Origin: Ursus arctos
Taxonomy: Eukaryota; Chordata; Mammalia; Carnivora; Ursidae
NCBI RefSeq assembly: GCF_023065955.2
Contig: NW_026622808.1
Span: 40,808,475-40,872,474 of the forward strand
Reading direction: 5' to 3'
Length of the DNA stretch: 64,000 bases
Numbering within the stretch: the stretch's first letter is position 1; each line of letters opens with the position of its first letter. The position numbers were made by a program, and so were the translations under genes. Under the pieces are notes generated by a model. It was not told where the DNA came from and searched no databases. It worked only from the letters and a program-made list of their open reading frames with translations. Below are positions 45,399 through 57,629 of this stretch, in pieces.

Positions 45399-45600
45399 TT
45401 TTTTTAAGATTTTATTTGTCTGAGAGAAAGAGAGAGTGTGAGTGTGGGGGGAAGGGCAGAGAGAGGAGGGAATCTCAAGCAGACTCCACACTGAGCGTGG
45501 AGCCTGACCTGGGGCTTGATCTCACAACCCTGAGATCATGACCTGAGCCAAAACCAAGTGTTGGACGCTTAACCAACTGAGCCACCCAGGCACCCCAGTA
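45399..45600 (-). mobile_element. SINEC (tRNA-Lys SINE)
   Basis: Antisense SINE ending 'gagccacccaggcacccc'. A 13-bp duplication with one mismatch, CAAGAGTCTTCTT / CAAGAATCTTCTT, lies at 45,386-45,398 and 45,601-45,613. Confidence 0.92.
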
Positions 45601-45680
45601 CAAGAATCTTCTTAAAGATACTTTAATGTTTTCTAAAAATTTTAAAATTAGTTACTTTTAAAATTAGTTATAATAGTTAC

Positions 45681-45800
45681 ACTATTATTTTCTTAAGATT
45701 ATTTATTTATGTAATCTCTATACCTGCTGTGGGGCTCAAACTCATGACCCTGAGATCAGGAGATGCATGTTCTACCAACTGAACCAGCCATATACCCCAA
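45681..45800 (-). mobile_element. Short old tRNA-derived carnivore SINE
   Basis: Antisense, shorter and more diverged, with the box-B side 'tgtggggctcaaactcatg' and the tail complement 'cttaagattatttatttatg'. The duplication TAATAGTTAC lies at 45,671-45,680 and 45,801-45,810. It lacks the long CT-rich block of the other copies, so it probably belongs to a different subfamily. Confidence 0.82.
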
Positions 45801-45810
45801 TAATAGTTAC

Positions 45811-46139
45811 ATTATGAATGCACATATTAGTACTCCAAGGGAGTTAAAATATCCCCCTCCCTGTAACCTTATTCAAGTATGGAGTCAAACTTTGATAATA
45901 AGACGTATGGCTTACCTGCACAATTTATTATGCATGTAAATTCAGATTTTAAGGTATTCAGTTAGCAAAATAAGGTCACATAGTTTGAAAAAATTATTTG
46001 ACTCTTTCACTTTCTTAAATACTTTGAATCTCAACCTAAGGAACTGGTGTTTATTAAGTATTCTTTTGGTTTTAAACTGGATATAAGTGATTAGTTTTGT
46101 TTGATCATATTTGAGGAAAGTGGTAGAATTCATTGAGAA
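45811..46139. other. Anonymous AT-rich sequence
   Basis: Nothing recognised. Confidence 0.4.
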
Positions 46140-46570
46140 TGAATAACTTTTGGTTACCTACTATATCTATAGTATTTCTGAGAATAGAGGACTATGTATC
46201 TGTTGTTAAGTAGCTTATAATCATGTATTTGTTTGTAATGGACCATGTAGATAGAGGTAAACAAGACGGATGTTCTAGCTTTGATGAACCAAGATTCTAG
46301 CTGGAAAGACACAGAAATCAACATATAAATAAATACATAAATAAGAATTTCAGACACTGAAAGTGCCATCTAAAGATAACTTAGGGTAAGTTGATGTGGA
46401 GGGGCCTGTCTTTGAATTGAAATCTGAATGATATGGAAGCTGACATGTGCTGATCCAGGAAAGAATGTTCCAAGCAGATGGAAGAAACTGTACAATGCTC
46501 TGGAGTGGGACAAGATAGTGGGCTTGGAGTTCAGAAGAGTGTACAAATGACTTTCATCAAAGACCAAAAT
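46140..46570 (-). mobile_element. L2 LINE, antisense
   Basis: 'tttgatgaaccaagattctagctgg', 'atcaacatataaataaatac', 'ggaggggcctgtctttgaat', 'gaatgttccaagcagatgg' and 'gtgggcttggagttcagaag' follow antisense L2 order. Frames crossing it are not genes. Confidence 0.65.
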
Positions 46571-46881
46571 ATGAGTGAGAACTATACATTTGGAAGCCAT
46601 TTGCATCCAGGTGGAAATTTAGGAAATGGGAAATACCTTTGGATAGTATCTTCTTTAAAGTACCACATACTCAAGGTTAATGAATTCTTGTTCAGCATTC
46701 CATCTGAAACATCAATTGGGATTCTGTTTTTCTAACCTAAGGGAAATTTTACAAGTGTACTGGAAGAAGAAGGTTGTCTTTTCCTACAGGGGAAGGCTGG
46801 TGTGCTTACAGATGTGAAAACAGTTTCTATGCCAAATATCTCTTTCGTTTTAATTAAGTTCAACTGGAAATGAAAGTCTTA
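46571..46881. other. Anonymous sequence
   Basis: Nothing recognised. Confidence 0.4.
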
Positions 46882-46893
46882 AATTTTGCAATT

Positions 46894-47091
46894 TTTAAAA
46901 AAGATTTTATTTATTTATTTGACAGAGAGAGAGAGACCGCCAGAGAGACAGGGAACACAAGCAGGGGGAGTGGGAGAAGAAGAAGCAGGCTCCCAGCAGA
47001 GGAGCCTGATGTGGGGCTCGATTCCCATAACGCCAGGATCACGCCCTGAGCCGAAGGCAGACACTTAACGACTGAGCCACCCAGGCGCCCC
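46894..47091 (-). mobile_element. SINEC (tRNA-Lys SINE), young type
   Basis: Antisense SINE close to the youngest copies here ('gatcacgccctgagccgaaggcag'-type text). The probable duplication is AATTTTGyrATT, near 46,882-46,893 and 47,092-47,103, with two mismatches. Apparent frames on both strands (46,886-47,068 and 46,911-47,129) are SINE translation. Confidence 0.9.
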
Positions 47092-47103
47092 AATTTTGTG
47101 ATT

Positions 47104-48600
47104 GATTCTTTAGAGCTTAGACCTGTCATGTCAGTCGGGCTGCATTTTGTCCCACTACCAACAGGACACTATGCCTAGAATTAAAGGTCCAGTAGAAAAA
47201 TCCCTGAGATTGTTTAGTCTCTGTTTTCTTCTCTACATTGGCATAAGATCATCAAAATTTGGTACCAGCATTTCTGAAAATGAAGCCAGAAAAATAGAAA
47301 ACATAACTTTAAACTATTTTGTTAAAATTCCTGCTCCTCCCCTAATAAAGGACATGTGTTTTAAACTAGGTTAATGCTTTTTCTGGATCTCCAATTATAG
47401 TACATCTTCATTTTAGGCATGAATAGCTTACATTTTCATTTCCTGAATTATCTGAGCTGAAAAATAAGCAGAGTTATGCAGTTCAACCAGATTCTCAAAT
47501 CTTTTTAAAGAAATGTTTCCCCCAAGAGAGAAAGGAATCAGAACGATTTGGGGTCTGCATGAACATTGTCATTAGCAAACCGTGTAATATGTCAAATTTT
47601 GAGTATAAAGAATTTATTACAAGTAGAAAGTCTCTCTCCAGATTCCTTAAGCAGAGAGAAAGTTTTAACACCAAGACTGAATATAAACTAAAAGCACCCT
47701 CACCTGCGTTCTTTCCTCTGCCCACCCAGGAGAAACAAATCATCTGTGAAAAAAAATTAATAGCCTTCCTACTGTAATGCATCAAAGCATTATAATCTCA
47801 TTTTCTACTCCAAACTTTTTATTCTCAACATTAGATTTTCTTAGCAAGGCAGTAGAATAATTGGCATCAGCATAGATTAAAATTAATATTAGATGCTATA
47901 TACAACTTTTGTTTATTTTGGCTGATCCATGGGCTAGGATATTTGGTGTTCCTAAAGAAATCCAATTGGCCAAATATATTTTCATTTGAATTCAAAAAAA
48001 AAAAGGAAGAATCAGAAACAGTAACAAATTATTTGGTTACCTAAAATCAGCCTATCTATAATTTTCTGATGGCTGTGGTTGTTGCACAAGAACACAGAAC
48101 AGGCTTTTACTGGGAAGTTGGAAATCTGATGCAGACAAGCTGAAGTATACTTTGTTTTGCAGTGCTAATTGGTAATCATAGAGGATCACGGATTCCTGTT
48201 CCTGAAGGCAGGGATGTGGAAATGAATCTCGGAGTAATTTATTATCAGAAACATGAGAAATGACTAAGTATCATGCAAAATATTTAGCCCTGGTGGATTG
48301 AGTTTGGAGGAGAAATTTTTAAATTTATTGTGATGCTGATTTAATTTTTATTTTAAAACCAGTCAAAACAATGTAAAGAGGTGTAATGAAAAGTCCCACT
48401 TCTACCATCTCCCACCCATCCTGTTTCCCCTCTTCTCTGCAGGCCAAGAAACTATATTTATTTCTTGCATATTTATCTTCCTAGAGTTTCTTTATGCAAA
48501 TTCAAGCAAATGCAGATATATACTCACATTTGTCCTTTCTTACTACTGTGAAATATTTTATGAATGGGACAATTATAATATTTATGCTTATAAGACATGT
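47104..48600. other. Anonymous sequence
   Basis: No L1, SINE or L2 recognised. Overlapping frames at 47,495-47,785 and 47,559-47,777 run on opposite strands and have no domain. Confidence 0.4.
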
Positions 48601-48604
48601 ATAT

Positions 48605-48770
48605 GTGACATGTCATCAATGTATCTTCAATTTTCACAACAGTCATGAAGTAGGTAGTATTTTCCCCATTTTACATATGAAGAAACTGAAGTTCAAGAGA
48701 GCTAAAACATGTCCCAAGTTCACACATTGTTGGAACTAGGATACAGAGTCCTCCCTTTTGCACTAACGAT
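48605..48770 (-). mobile_element. MIR SINE, antisense
   Basis: 'tattttccccattttacatatgaagaaactgaag' and 'gtcccaagttcacacattg' match the MIR core complement. Confidence 0.82.
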
Positions 48771-50167
48771 ACTTATTTGTGTAACTTCAGTAGTTTAGCA
48801 CTTCTGTTTGGAAATGTCAGGAGAGAATTCTGCAGCCCTTAAGCAACAAATTCTATTATTGCATTCAAAGAAACTCATGGTAAGTTTAATCTTTTAAATT
48901 TCCAAAATAAAACCTCTTTTTTTTTCTAATATTGTTTTTATAAATAAGAGAGTCAAACTCATATTAAATCCAGCTGTCTAGATAAAAATCACTGCCAACA
49001 TTTTGGTGTCTATCCTCCTAAACTGTTTTGTATGTGAAGTGATATCCTATCATGCAGCTTTTCAGGGGAATTATGGATTGGCAGGAAACGATCATTCTCA
49101 CACACACTCATGTACATTATTAGTTCCCCATGTAGTTACTCAAGAATCCAGAATGTTATTGGTAGTTGATGGCCACAATAGGCAGGATCAGTATAGCGTA
49201 TCTTGGCATGGTTTTTTCCCTGGCTGCAAGTACTTTAGTGGGTTGCACAGGTGCCAGTAATGATGTCCATACATAGTAGAGTCCTGCCTCATCTGAGGAA
49301 AGAAATGGAAATTTTTTTCTCTGTCCCAGCTGTCCTTATACAGCCTACAACACCATTCCAAAATGACTTACCCACTTAGGCAAATGTCTAGACATGTCAC
49401 TTCTTGATGCACAATGTGGGTTTACAAGTTTGTAAGTGGTAGCTGGTAAATTTATCTACCATAGTTTCTAATGTTTATTCCTTTTGAACATCATCATATA
49501 TTTATGGCCTTTCAAAGTCTCAAATAATTCCATTCTACAATTATAAACAGTTTCTTTTTTGATTCATGTTCACAACCTTCCCATTTTAGCCAATGAGAGC
49601 CCTTTCAAGCTAGCTTCTTGTCAACATCACCAGAAAGTCTTGAAAGTATTCTTGCTATCGTTCATCTAGATGGGCCAGCCCCACCTTTAATTTCAGCTTC
49701 TAGAAATTAAACTTGGGCACTAGGACTACATATTATACTGTTTCATATGATGAAGAGCCTGGAGAATGATGACAAAAGCCTATAGGGCTTTAGTGATAGA
49801 ACATTTACTTTTTTCCCCAATATTAATGAATTTATGTTGCTATATCCAATTTACCATTTATTAAATATTACTTAAAATTATAGTTCATTAATAGATAGTT
49901 CATGTAAACTTTTTCTATCATTTTGAGCAACAGTTTTTTCTTTATTCGCTAGCTTTGATTTTCCATGATATAAATACTGTCTTACCAAACTGTGTTTTTA
50001 AATTTCGATGTTACTCCCAAGTTTATGGTTTCATTTTCTTTCTATCTGTCTTGTGGCGCTAACAGTCAGGAATTTAGTGTGCAGGTCTCAGTCGTCCCCT
50101 ACGTCATGTGTTACCGGAACATAAGCTGCCTAAAAAGGAAAATAAGGCCAACTTCTTTTCAAGGGGA
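48771..50167. other. Anonymous sequence
   Basis: No recognised repeat family. The 85-codon frame at 49,003-49,260 has no domain. Confidence 0.4.
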
Positions 50168-50169
50168 AT

Positions 50170-50575
50170 ACTAAAGAAATAAAGTTATGGGCCAAAAGGC
50201 AAAACTATAGAGACAGTAAAAAGATCAGTGGTTCAGGAGGAGGGAGGAAGAAAGGGATGAATACATGGAATATAGTGTTTTAGGTCCATGAAAGTATTCT
50301 GTATGATACTATAATGGTGGATATATATTATTATACATTTATCAAAACCCATAGAATGTACAACACAAAGAATGAACCCTAAGGTAAACTATGAATTTTA
50401 GTTAAAAATGTATCAATACTGGCTCATCAATTGTAGAAATGTACTGCACTAATCCAAGATGCTAGCAAGAAGGGGAACTGTGTGGAGAGGGAGACTTGTG
50501 GAGAAAAGCCATAGTGAGAACTCCTTACTTTCTGCTCAAATTTTGTATAAACCTAAAGCTAAAAAAAACAACTTT
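50170..50575 (+). mobile_element. Old L1 3' UTR fragment, sense
   Basis: 'agtattctgtatgatactataatggtgg', 'catttatcaaaacccatagaatg', 'gaaccctaaggtaaactatg' and 'ttttgtataaacctaaagct' with a terminal A run form a classic L1M 3' UTR. Confidence 0.82.
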
Positions 50576-50734
50576 TATTACCTAAAAAATACTTTCTGGG
50601 CCCTCAGTATTTCAAAGACAGGAGACACTTAGATAAACTCCCAAAGTATTAGTAGCTAATAGCAATAATGGAAGGATTTAAGACCAATACAATCCTTTGG
50701 GGTTTTTATCTATATTTATCTTTTAAAAAATTTA

Positions 50735-51040
50735 TTTTTATTTTTATTTGTTATTGAAATATAACGATGTACAATGTTATATTAGTTTCAGGTGTATCAC
50801 GTAGTGATTCAACAATTCTATGCATTACTCAGTGCCCACTTTATATGTGGAATCGAAAAAACAAAAACAAACAAAAAACAAGCTCTTAAATATAGAGAAC
50901 GAAGTGGTGGTTGCCAGGGGAGGTGGGTGGGGTATGGGCAAAATAGATGAAGGGGATTAAGATTTACAGACTTCCAGTTATAAAATAAATAAGTCATGGA
51001 GATGAAAAGTACAGCATAGGGAATCATATTACATATTTAC
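50735..51040. mobile_element. Twin-primed (5'-inverted) L1 3' end
   Basis: 50,735-50,838 is antisense L1 3' tail ('ttgttattgaaatataacgatg', 'ttcaggtgtatcacgtagtg'). From about 50,839 the text switches to sense 3' UTR ('tttatatgtggaatcgaaaa', 'gtggtggttgccaggggagg', 'agttataaaataaataagtc'). A switch of strand inside one short L1 is the standard mark of twin priming. Confidence 0.8.
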
Positions 51041-51161
51041 TCTTATTGACCCCATTATTTTTCTGAGCCTTGTTCTCATTACCTTGTCTCTCTGGGCCAT
51101 AAGTGTTGAAGTCCAATTTCCTTATGCCCTCTGAATGACTATCACTCTTCTTTACCTTAGG

Positions 51162-51193
51162 AATATACTAGTTTATGTATTAATATGTATTTA
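51162..51193. repeat. 32-bp direct repeat, copy 1
   Basis: Identical over 32 bases to 52,342-52,373; begins aatatactagtttatgtatt. The sequence on either side is unrelated. Confidence 0.92.
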
Positions 51194-52341
51194 AATATAC
51201 AAATAAAATATGTAAAACGAATAGATAAAATAGGGTGGACACTCATTATGCACACATGTGGGGCAGTCATACACATAGTTTACATGAATTGATCTTAAAA
51301 ATAAAGGCCTGAGTAAAAAGATTAGGAACAGAATGAGATTTATGTGAATTTAAAATACATATTTAAAAAGAACAATATACATTTTTATAAGAATACATGT
51401 GTACTTTAAATATATCAGAAATGGTTGCTTATGAGAATGGGGGATGGGGACAAAAGGGAATAAATTAATAAACAAGAGAAGGGCCTTACTTGGACCAATA
51501 AAAAATTTATTATCCAACAAGCCTGAGTAGTTCTTGATAGAAGTCATTGTTCAAAAATCCACAGATGTCACACTTTTCCTCAGTGACCTAGTGGTCTCCT
51601 GCCTTAGACTAGTCAGTTTACATCCAGGACATACTCAGCTTACATTCCCTCTTTCAAATTCCAGGTACCCCTTGGGAAATCTGACTGTGGTGACATGGAT
51701 CCTAGGCCCACTCTTGACATAATCTGCAACATTCCACTTATAGATTGGCAGGAACACACACACATACACACACGCACACACACACCCCTCATGGGTTCCT
51801 GATATAGAGAATGTAGGAAGCGGGATGGCCACAGACATCTCGGCAATGCTTGTTCATGGCCCCTAACTCCCAATCTGTGCATAGTTGGGTCCTTGCAGAC
51901 TGGGGCACATTTTTGTTATACAATATGCCTCTTTTGATCAAAGCTGACATCACTTTTTCAGAAGGCTTTACTTGCATTTAAGCAATGTTTATAAGCATTA
52001 TGCTGTCCTTAATCTTGAATCAAGTAGTGTTAACAGGCCACATTCTCATCTTGTAGCAAGGACATAGTCATGGACCAGGTGTCTCTAAATAGGATTTTTG
52101 CCTCCATTGCTTGTGCTCTGGAAAGCCTACTTCCATGCACATTGTTACTTTAATTTTCCTTTTCCTGACAGCTGATGATTTCTGCAAGCTGCACTGCAGG
52201 ATGACCAAGTTGGAACATCAGTTGTGGGAAATTATAATGGCAGTATCCTTAGGTTTTTCCTTTTGACCTGCTCAAATTCTTCGGAGGAGACCCTTTCAAT
52301 CTCCTGCCTGGAAAGCGAAGTAGCCAATTTTCTGGGAATTA
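51194..52341. other. Anonymous sequence between the 32-bp repeats
   Basis: Contains a CA tract at 51,753-51,786 and no gene or named transposon. Overlapping minus-strand frames at 51,635-51,977 include translated CA repeat. Confidence 0.4.
51753..51786. repeat. (CA)n microsatellite, interrupted
   Basis: CA repeat with two interruptions (cat, cgc). Confidence 0.92.
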
Positions 52342-52373
52342 AATATACTAGTTTATGTATTAATATGTATTTA
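52342..52373. repeat. 32-bp direct repeat, copy 2
   Basis: Second copy of the repeat at 51,162-51,193, 1,180 bp away and in the same orientation. Confidence 0.92.
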
Positions 52374-52634
52374 GGAAAGGTTTGAGGTCTTAATGTATAG
52401 TATGTATACATTCAGTGAATTGTTTCCTTTTCACTATGGTGCACCATCCTATTCTCAACTATGCCTGGTATTCTCTTATTTACCTGTTATACCATTTCCA
52501 AAAAATAAAAAGCAACTATGTATGTTTTGCCAAGGTAGAAGAGGGATTCTTGGCATCTGACTATTCTTTCATTTCTTTTGTACATTTTCTATTTGGGTTT
52601 TTCTATTGTCAACTTATAAGATCATTTGTCTGTT

Positions 52635-52839
52635 GGGGTGCCTGGGCAACTCAGTTGGTTAAGCCTTTAACTTTCGATTTTGGCTCAGGTGATGATCTCA
52701 GGGTTGTGAAATAGAGCCCGACACTGAGTGCAGAGCCTTCTTGAGATTTTCTGTCTCCCTCTCCCTCTGCCCTTCCCCCTGCTCACACTCTCTTTCTCTT
52801 TCTCTCGCTCTAAAGTAAATAAATAAAGTCTTTTTAAAA
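52635..52839 (+). mobile_element. SINEC (tRNA-Lys SINE)
   Basis: Sense SINE starting 'ggggtgcctgggcaactcag'. A perfect 16-bp duplication, AGATCATTTGTCTGTT, lies at 52,619-52,634 and 52,840-52,855. Confidence 0.95.
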
Positions 52840-53033
52840 AGATCATTTGTCTGTTTACTTTATTTAAAATATCTTTTGTGTGTTTACTTTAGGTCTATCA
52901 TTTGTCTATTGTCTTTACGATATCTTTTGCCACCCAAATATTTAAAATCTTTATACAGTTAAAAGTCTAACTTTCCTATTAGTTAATATTAGGTATCCAC
53001 CCTTGGTTAAGGAGGTCTGTTCTACTCCTGTAT

Positions 53034-53251
53034 TTCTTTTTTTTTTTTTTTTTTTAAGATTTTATTTATTTATTTTGTGAGAGAGAGAGAATGAGAGAGT
53101 GAGCAGGGGGAGGGGAAGCGGGAGAAGCAGATAGAATCCCAAGCAGACTCCACACTGAGCGAATAGCCTGTCATGGGGCTTGACCTTATCTTACGACTGT
53201 GAGATGAAATCAAAAGTCAGATGCTGAACTGAATGAGCCAACCAGGCGCCC
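53034..53251 (-). mobile_element. SINEC (tRNA-Lys SINE), older type
   Basis: Antisense SINE with a long T run (complement of the A tail) and 'ccaaccaggcgcccc' at its end. A 12-bp duplication, CTACTCCTGTAT, lies at 53,022-53,033 and 53,252-53,263. Confidence 0.93.
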
Positions 53252-53560
53252 CTACTCCTGTATATCATGTGTAGTCTTCTGAATTTTCTTCCAAGATTTT
53301 CTTTATATTTTACATTTAAATCTTTATCTATCTGGAATTTATTTTTTATGTGATATAAAGATATCATTTCCTTCCATATGAATAGCCAGTTGTGCCAAAT
53401 ATTTTTCTCTAAACAAACCATTACTACTTATTTAGTTAAAAATGGTAGTTTGCCATATGTTTTATTTTTATTTATAGTGGGATGCTGTTTCTTAATCATC
53501 AGTTCCCTTCTACTGATCTATTTGTTCCTGTGAAAATACCATATTCATTCGGCCACTGTG

Positions 53561-54981
53561 CAAAGGGAAGATCCTATGGATGTCCAGGAAGAGCAAGTCA
53601 AATACAAAGGGTCCCAGATTAGGACAAATACTAGTCCTGGTAATTAGAAGGCACTGAGGCAGCACCTCTGAAAATATGAAAGAAAATCTTTCCAATCTAG
53701 AAATTTTATAGTAGAGAAAATATCAATCAGGTATGGTGGCAGAATAAAGGTGGCTTTAAACATACAAAATTCCAAAGTGTTTACCTCATGCACTGTTTCT
53801 TTGGAAGCTACTGTACTCTATCCTTTCTTAGGAAGCTATAGTACTTCAGAGAATCAGGGGGGAAACCAAGAAACAGGAAGAAAAGGGATACCAGAAACAG
53901 AAAATGCACTAGAGCTGAGAGGGAAAAAAAAGTCCCCAGGATAATGGTGAAGGGACATCCCAGAATGAGTGTGGTATATCAGGCAGAGCTGAACACCAGT
54001 ATGATTGGAGCAGGTCACAAGGTTCCAAGAGATCAGGGGGGAGGAAACTAATAGAAACCTGATATGTCTGTCTTGAGAGGAGATTTATAAAACTGACACT
54101 GAGTTAGGGCTAGAATTAGTGATACACATATAGAACATTAAGAAAATGATTAAACAGTAACATAATTATTAGCTCCAGAGAAAACATGAAGATGTGCAGA
54201 AAAGCAATATAGTTCATGTCATAGCACATCTTTGGATGATATTTACATAACCATAATATCAAAAACCATGATCTTTGTTTGATCTTCCCCATATACCTTC
54301 ATTAATGATGAAGAAGTGGACAAGGGTGTAAGTGTGTGGTAGGAGCAGGAGAAGGAAAGGTGCTAAATCCACACCTTCTGTAATAGGAAGTCAAAAATAG
54401 AAGAATAAAAATAATGTGAACATGTTATTTAGAGATATGGAGGCAAATTCTAAAACAATTAATTACCTGAAAAAAGAGCAAGGGTTGCCTTTGGAAGGGG
54501 AAGAATCAGGAGAAAGCAGGTCAAGGAGCTGTTATTTTTCATAAATAAGACCCTCATAATATTGATTCCTTAAACTATGTCTCAGGCATAACTTTCATAA
54601 AGAATAGCAACTAAAAATAAAAATAATGTTTAAATGAAAAAGTAAACAAAGTGATTTTTAAGTTAAAACCTCTAGGGTACATTTTGTCTGATTTTAAGTG
54701 CAGGATTATTCTGATAACACTTCAAAAATGTATTAAAGACTAGCATGAATTTAAGTGCCTCCAACTTTCCTTAATACCAATGCAGTTTCAAAATTTAGAA
54801 CAGGTTCTTCTTGGGTTGTGTGTATACTTCTTCCCAGCTCACTAAGGTGAGTATGTAAATGTCTTGAGAAATGTAAATGGAAGACAATGGTCCCAACATG
54901 GAAAGTGATTCCGGGTTCAGAAAAGTAGTTCTTCACTTTGGATTCATTTTTAATTGGTGTAAAAATATATAAGAAGCATAC
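53561..54981. other. Anonymous sequence
   Basis: Moderately AT-rich. It may contain decayed LINE text, but nothing I can name. Small frames are unremarkable. Confidence 0.35.
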
Positions 54982-55047
54982 CTGCTCTGTTTCTGTTCTT
55001 GTTCCATTCTGGCCTCAAGCACAAGTGCTAAAAATCGATGAGCTCTT
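54982..55047 (-). other. Candidate coding exon
   Basis: On the minus strand, 66 bases lie between 'gaaatttcag' and a donor reading GAGCAG then gtatgc. One frame is open for the whole segment and about 17 codons upstream, reading RAHRFLALVLEARMEQEQKQ, with a helical, Glu/Gln-rich end like a coiled coil. The acceptor lacks a good pyrimidine tract. I do not recognise the protein. The frame closes with a stop further upstream, as a real exon would allow. Chance remains a strong possibility. Confidence 0.22.
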
Positions 55048-56869
55048 CTGAAATTTCCAGTGCCAGTGTTCAGATTCAAGACATTAATGCGTTCAAGTCA
55101 GTTTGCGGAAAAGCAGCTCAACTTTGATTCAGACTTCTGTCTTGGGAAGGTTGGTTTCTTGCTTTTTATCTTCTCACATCTTTTCTAAAGGTATTTTCTT
55201 TCTCTCTCATACCTGCGATTAGTTTATATCAAAGCCTTTTTTTCTTCTTTCCAAACGATCTGTTCCATGAAGGATTTCAGAGGTGAGGGAACACCTACTA
55301 TTTTACACTGTCCCATTAAATGGGTCTCTGTGTCATCTTTATGCATCTCTGTGGACTTTTAAATCCAAAGTCCTTCAACAATGGCATTTTTGTTCCCTAT
55401 TCTCTGGGTGACTCTTAACCATTTGAAAGCAATGCTACAGAGATAGGAAAGGACGGTACTAATTTAAGTAATTCAGAGTTGAGAGGTATAATCCTGACAT
55501 ATAAAGGGGTAAAATATGATTTAGATAAACACTTTAACATCTGAGGGATTATGATGTAATTTGCTTTCACATTTTGTTGGTAACTTACACATTTTCTTTC
55601 TATCAGTTATGAAATCAGTTATGTCAGAAGGCTTTTAAAATAGTTTTGGATATGGTTGTTTATGCTCTTATGATTTAGTTCTTTTCCCTCTGCCATGTGT
55701 GTGGCCAAGTTTTGTAGTGTATAATATGTCACATACCCAGGGAGAAATAATCAGGGCCCATGCAATTTAGACACTTCTCTTTAATGATAACTATTGTTTG
55801 TTGAATGTATTTGAAGCCCCATTCTGATAAATGTATACAATTGAGTATACAAGTGGGTTCTGATATTGTTGATGATTTCTTCCTTACTAAGGTAACTGGT
55901 GATCACCCTAACAACTATGGCTAAATGAATGTTGTGTTACAGTATAGGTATTCTATTTATCTTCCTTTTTCCAATTGGGCTGGTCTATGTTACGATGCCC
56001 ATTTCTTGCCTCCAGACCATTATAGCTGAATACTATTATGTCTTTGTGCACTTACTCAAAGTATGGCCGTTATGTCCTGAGATTTTATCAGTTAATGTCT
56101 GTGTAAAGCATTGCCCTTCTCAGTTGTGCTCTGCAGATTGCTCTGTGGATCACTAAAGCTCTATGTCCTCCCCTGTATTGTTATTTTCTTGGTACTGCAC
56201 TCTCCCTGAAGGATCAGCATGCTTGGATGGTTATGTCCCCTTTACTGTGTGACCATTGGAGAGCTTGAACACTCCTTTTATGGGAAGAGACTTTTCCAAC
56301 TTGGGGTCTTGGCTTAAAAGTCATCTGTTATTCATTCAAGCCTGAGCTCTTCCCGTGAGTCACCATTAGCTCAGGTTGATACTGTTTAATCATTTATTAT
56401 TTTTTGGATGGGGTTATACATACACCCATGTTTGTATGAAAGTATAAATGTTTGTAAATATGTATATATACATATATTACATTTATATGTAAAATCATGA
56501 AAATTGAGAATGTTTTACAGAGTGTCACTGAGAATGGGTCTTTCCAGTTCTGTATTCTGTTTTTGTGGCAAGGACTTTAGGGGAATTTTGGGGGAGGGAA
56601 TATGGTCTTTATTCTCTCAGCTTTATGTCTCAAAATGGGCAGAACTCAGGATGTTCTTGGCTTTTTCTGACTTACCTGGTATGAAGCTATTACCTATGGA
56701 TTCAAAATGAAAGATTTTTGAGGGTTGTTTTTTACATATTTATATATTTTTATTTGAATTCATAACTTTTATAATGAGGAATATATGATGAACTTAGCTT
56801 TGAACTTACCTGGGTTTTTATGTTTAAAGTATGTTTCTTCCAAACAGCAAAATCCAGTCTGACAATCTT
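55048..56869. other. Anonymous sequence
   Basis: No recognised repeat except an AT-rich 'tatgtatatatacatata' tract near 56,460. Frames at 55,929-56,156 and 56,504-56,710 have no domains. Confidence 0.4.
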
Positions 56870-57600
56870 CTTTCACATGGAGTGCGTAGCCCACTTTAAG
56901 TTAGTGTAATTATTCATATGGTTGAATTTTAGTGTGTTATGGTTGAAATTTAGTCTTCTGGGTGAATCACTATATTTAGTATTTCTTTTTATTTCCTCTG
57001 TTGACTTTTTATCTATACCTCTGTATATTTTTAGTGGTTGCTTTATAGATAATATAAAGATAAACCCTTTATATTTAAAGGGCACAAACAATGTAAGATC
57101 CTTACATCAGTACTATTTAATTCTCACCCCACCAACTCTTCCACTTGGTTCTTGACTGTAGTTTCCATCTCTGCCAAAATTGTTCATCTGTTCACATGTG
57201 TTCCCCAACTTTTATACTGATTTCTTTAATGTATTGATCATAATTATTTTTATATCTCTATCTGATAAATGCAAATATATAAGCTCTCTCCAGATTTGCT
57301 TCTCTTTACTTTTTTCTCTTTCCTGGTCATAGGTCACATATCTCCTGCTTCTTCGCATATCTTATGATTTTTTTATTTTATGCCAGGCATTGTGTGTAAA
57401 AGGACATTGTAAATAATATTTACCACCATAAAAGTGATGTTGCTTCTTCTGTCAGCCTGTTAGTATGAAGGACTAAATCAACCCAATCTATAGTGGAGCT
57501 GGATCGGGGCTTTGTCCCATATTTAGTTTTATCAGTCGTCACTAGCTTCAAATGTTTTGATGGTATGATCAAGACATGTTCTTCAGCAGGGTTTCATGAT
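56870..57600 (-). mobile_element. Old L1M 5' region, antisense
   Basis: 'gttgactttttatctatacctctgtatatttttagtggttgctttatag' and 'cttttttctctttcctgg...catatcttatgattttttta' followed by 'gccaggcattgtgtgtaaaa' is the 5' untranslated pattern of old L1M elements. Confidence 0.55.
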
Positions 57601-57629
57601 ACTGTAGAGATCCCACCTGCCAGCTTTAA

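Larger units (their letters stand above)
52560..53560 (-). mobile_element. Old L1 ORF2 fragment, antisense, with two SINE insertions
   Basis: Pieces outside the two SINEs ('ttttgtacattttctatttggg', 'gatatcttttgccacccaaat', 'atctttatctatctggaatt', 'atatgaatagccagttgtgcc', 'ttcccttctactgatctatttg') are the complement of old L1 ORF2 between the thumb and the C-terminal region. Confidence 0.65.
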
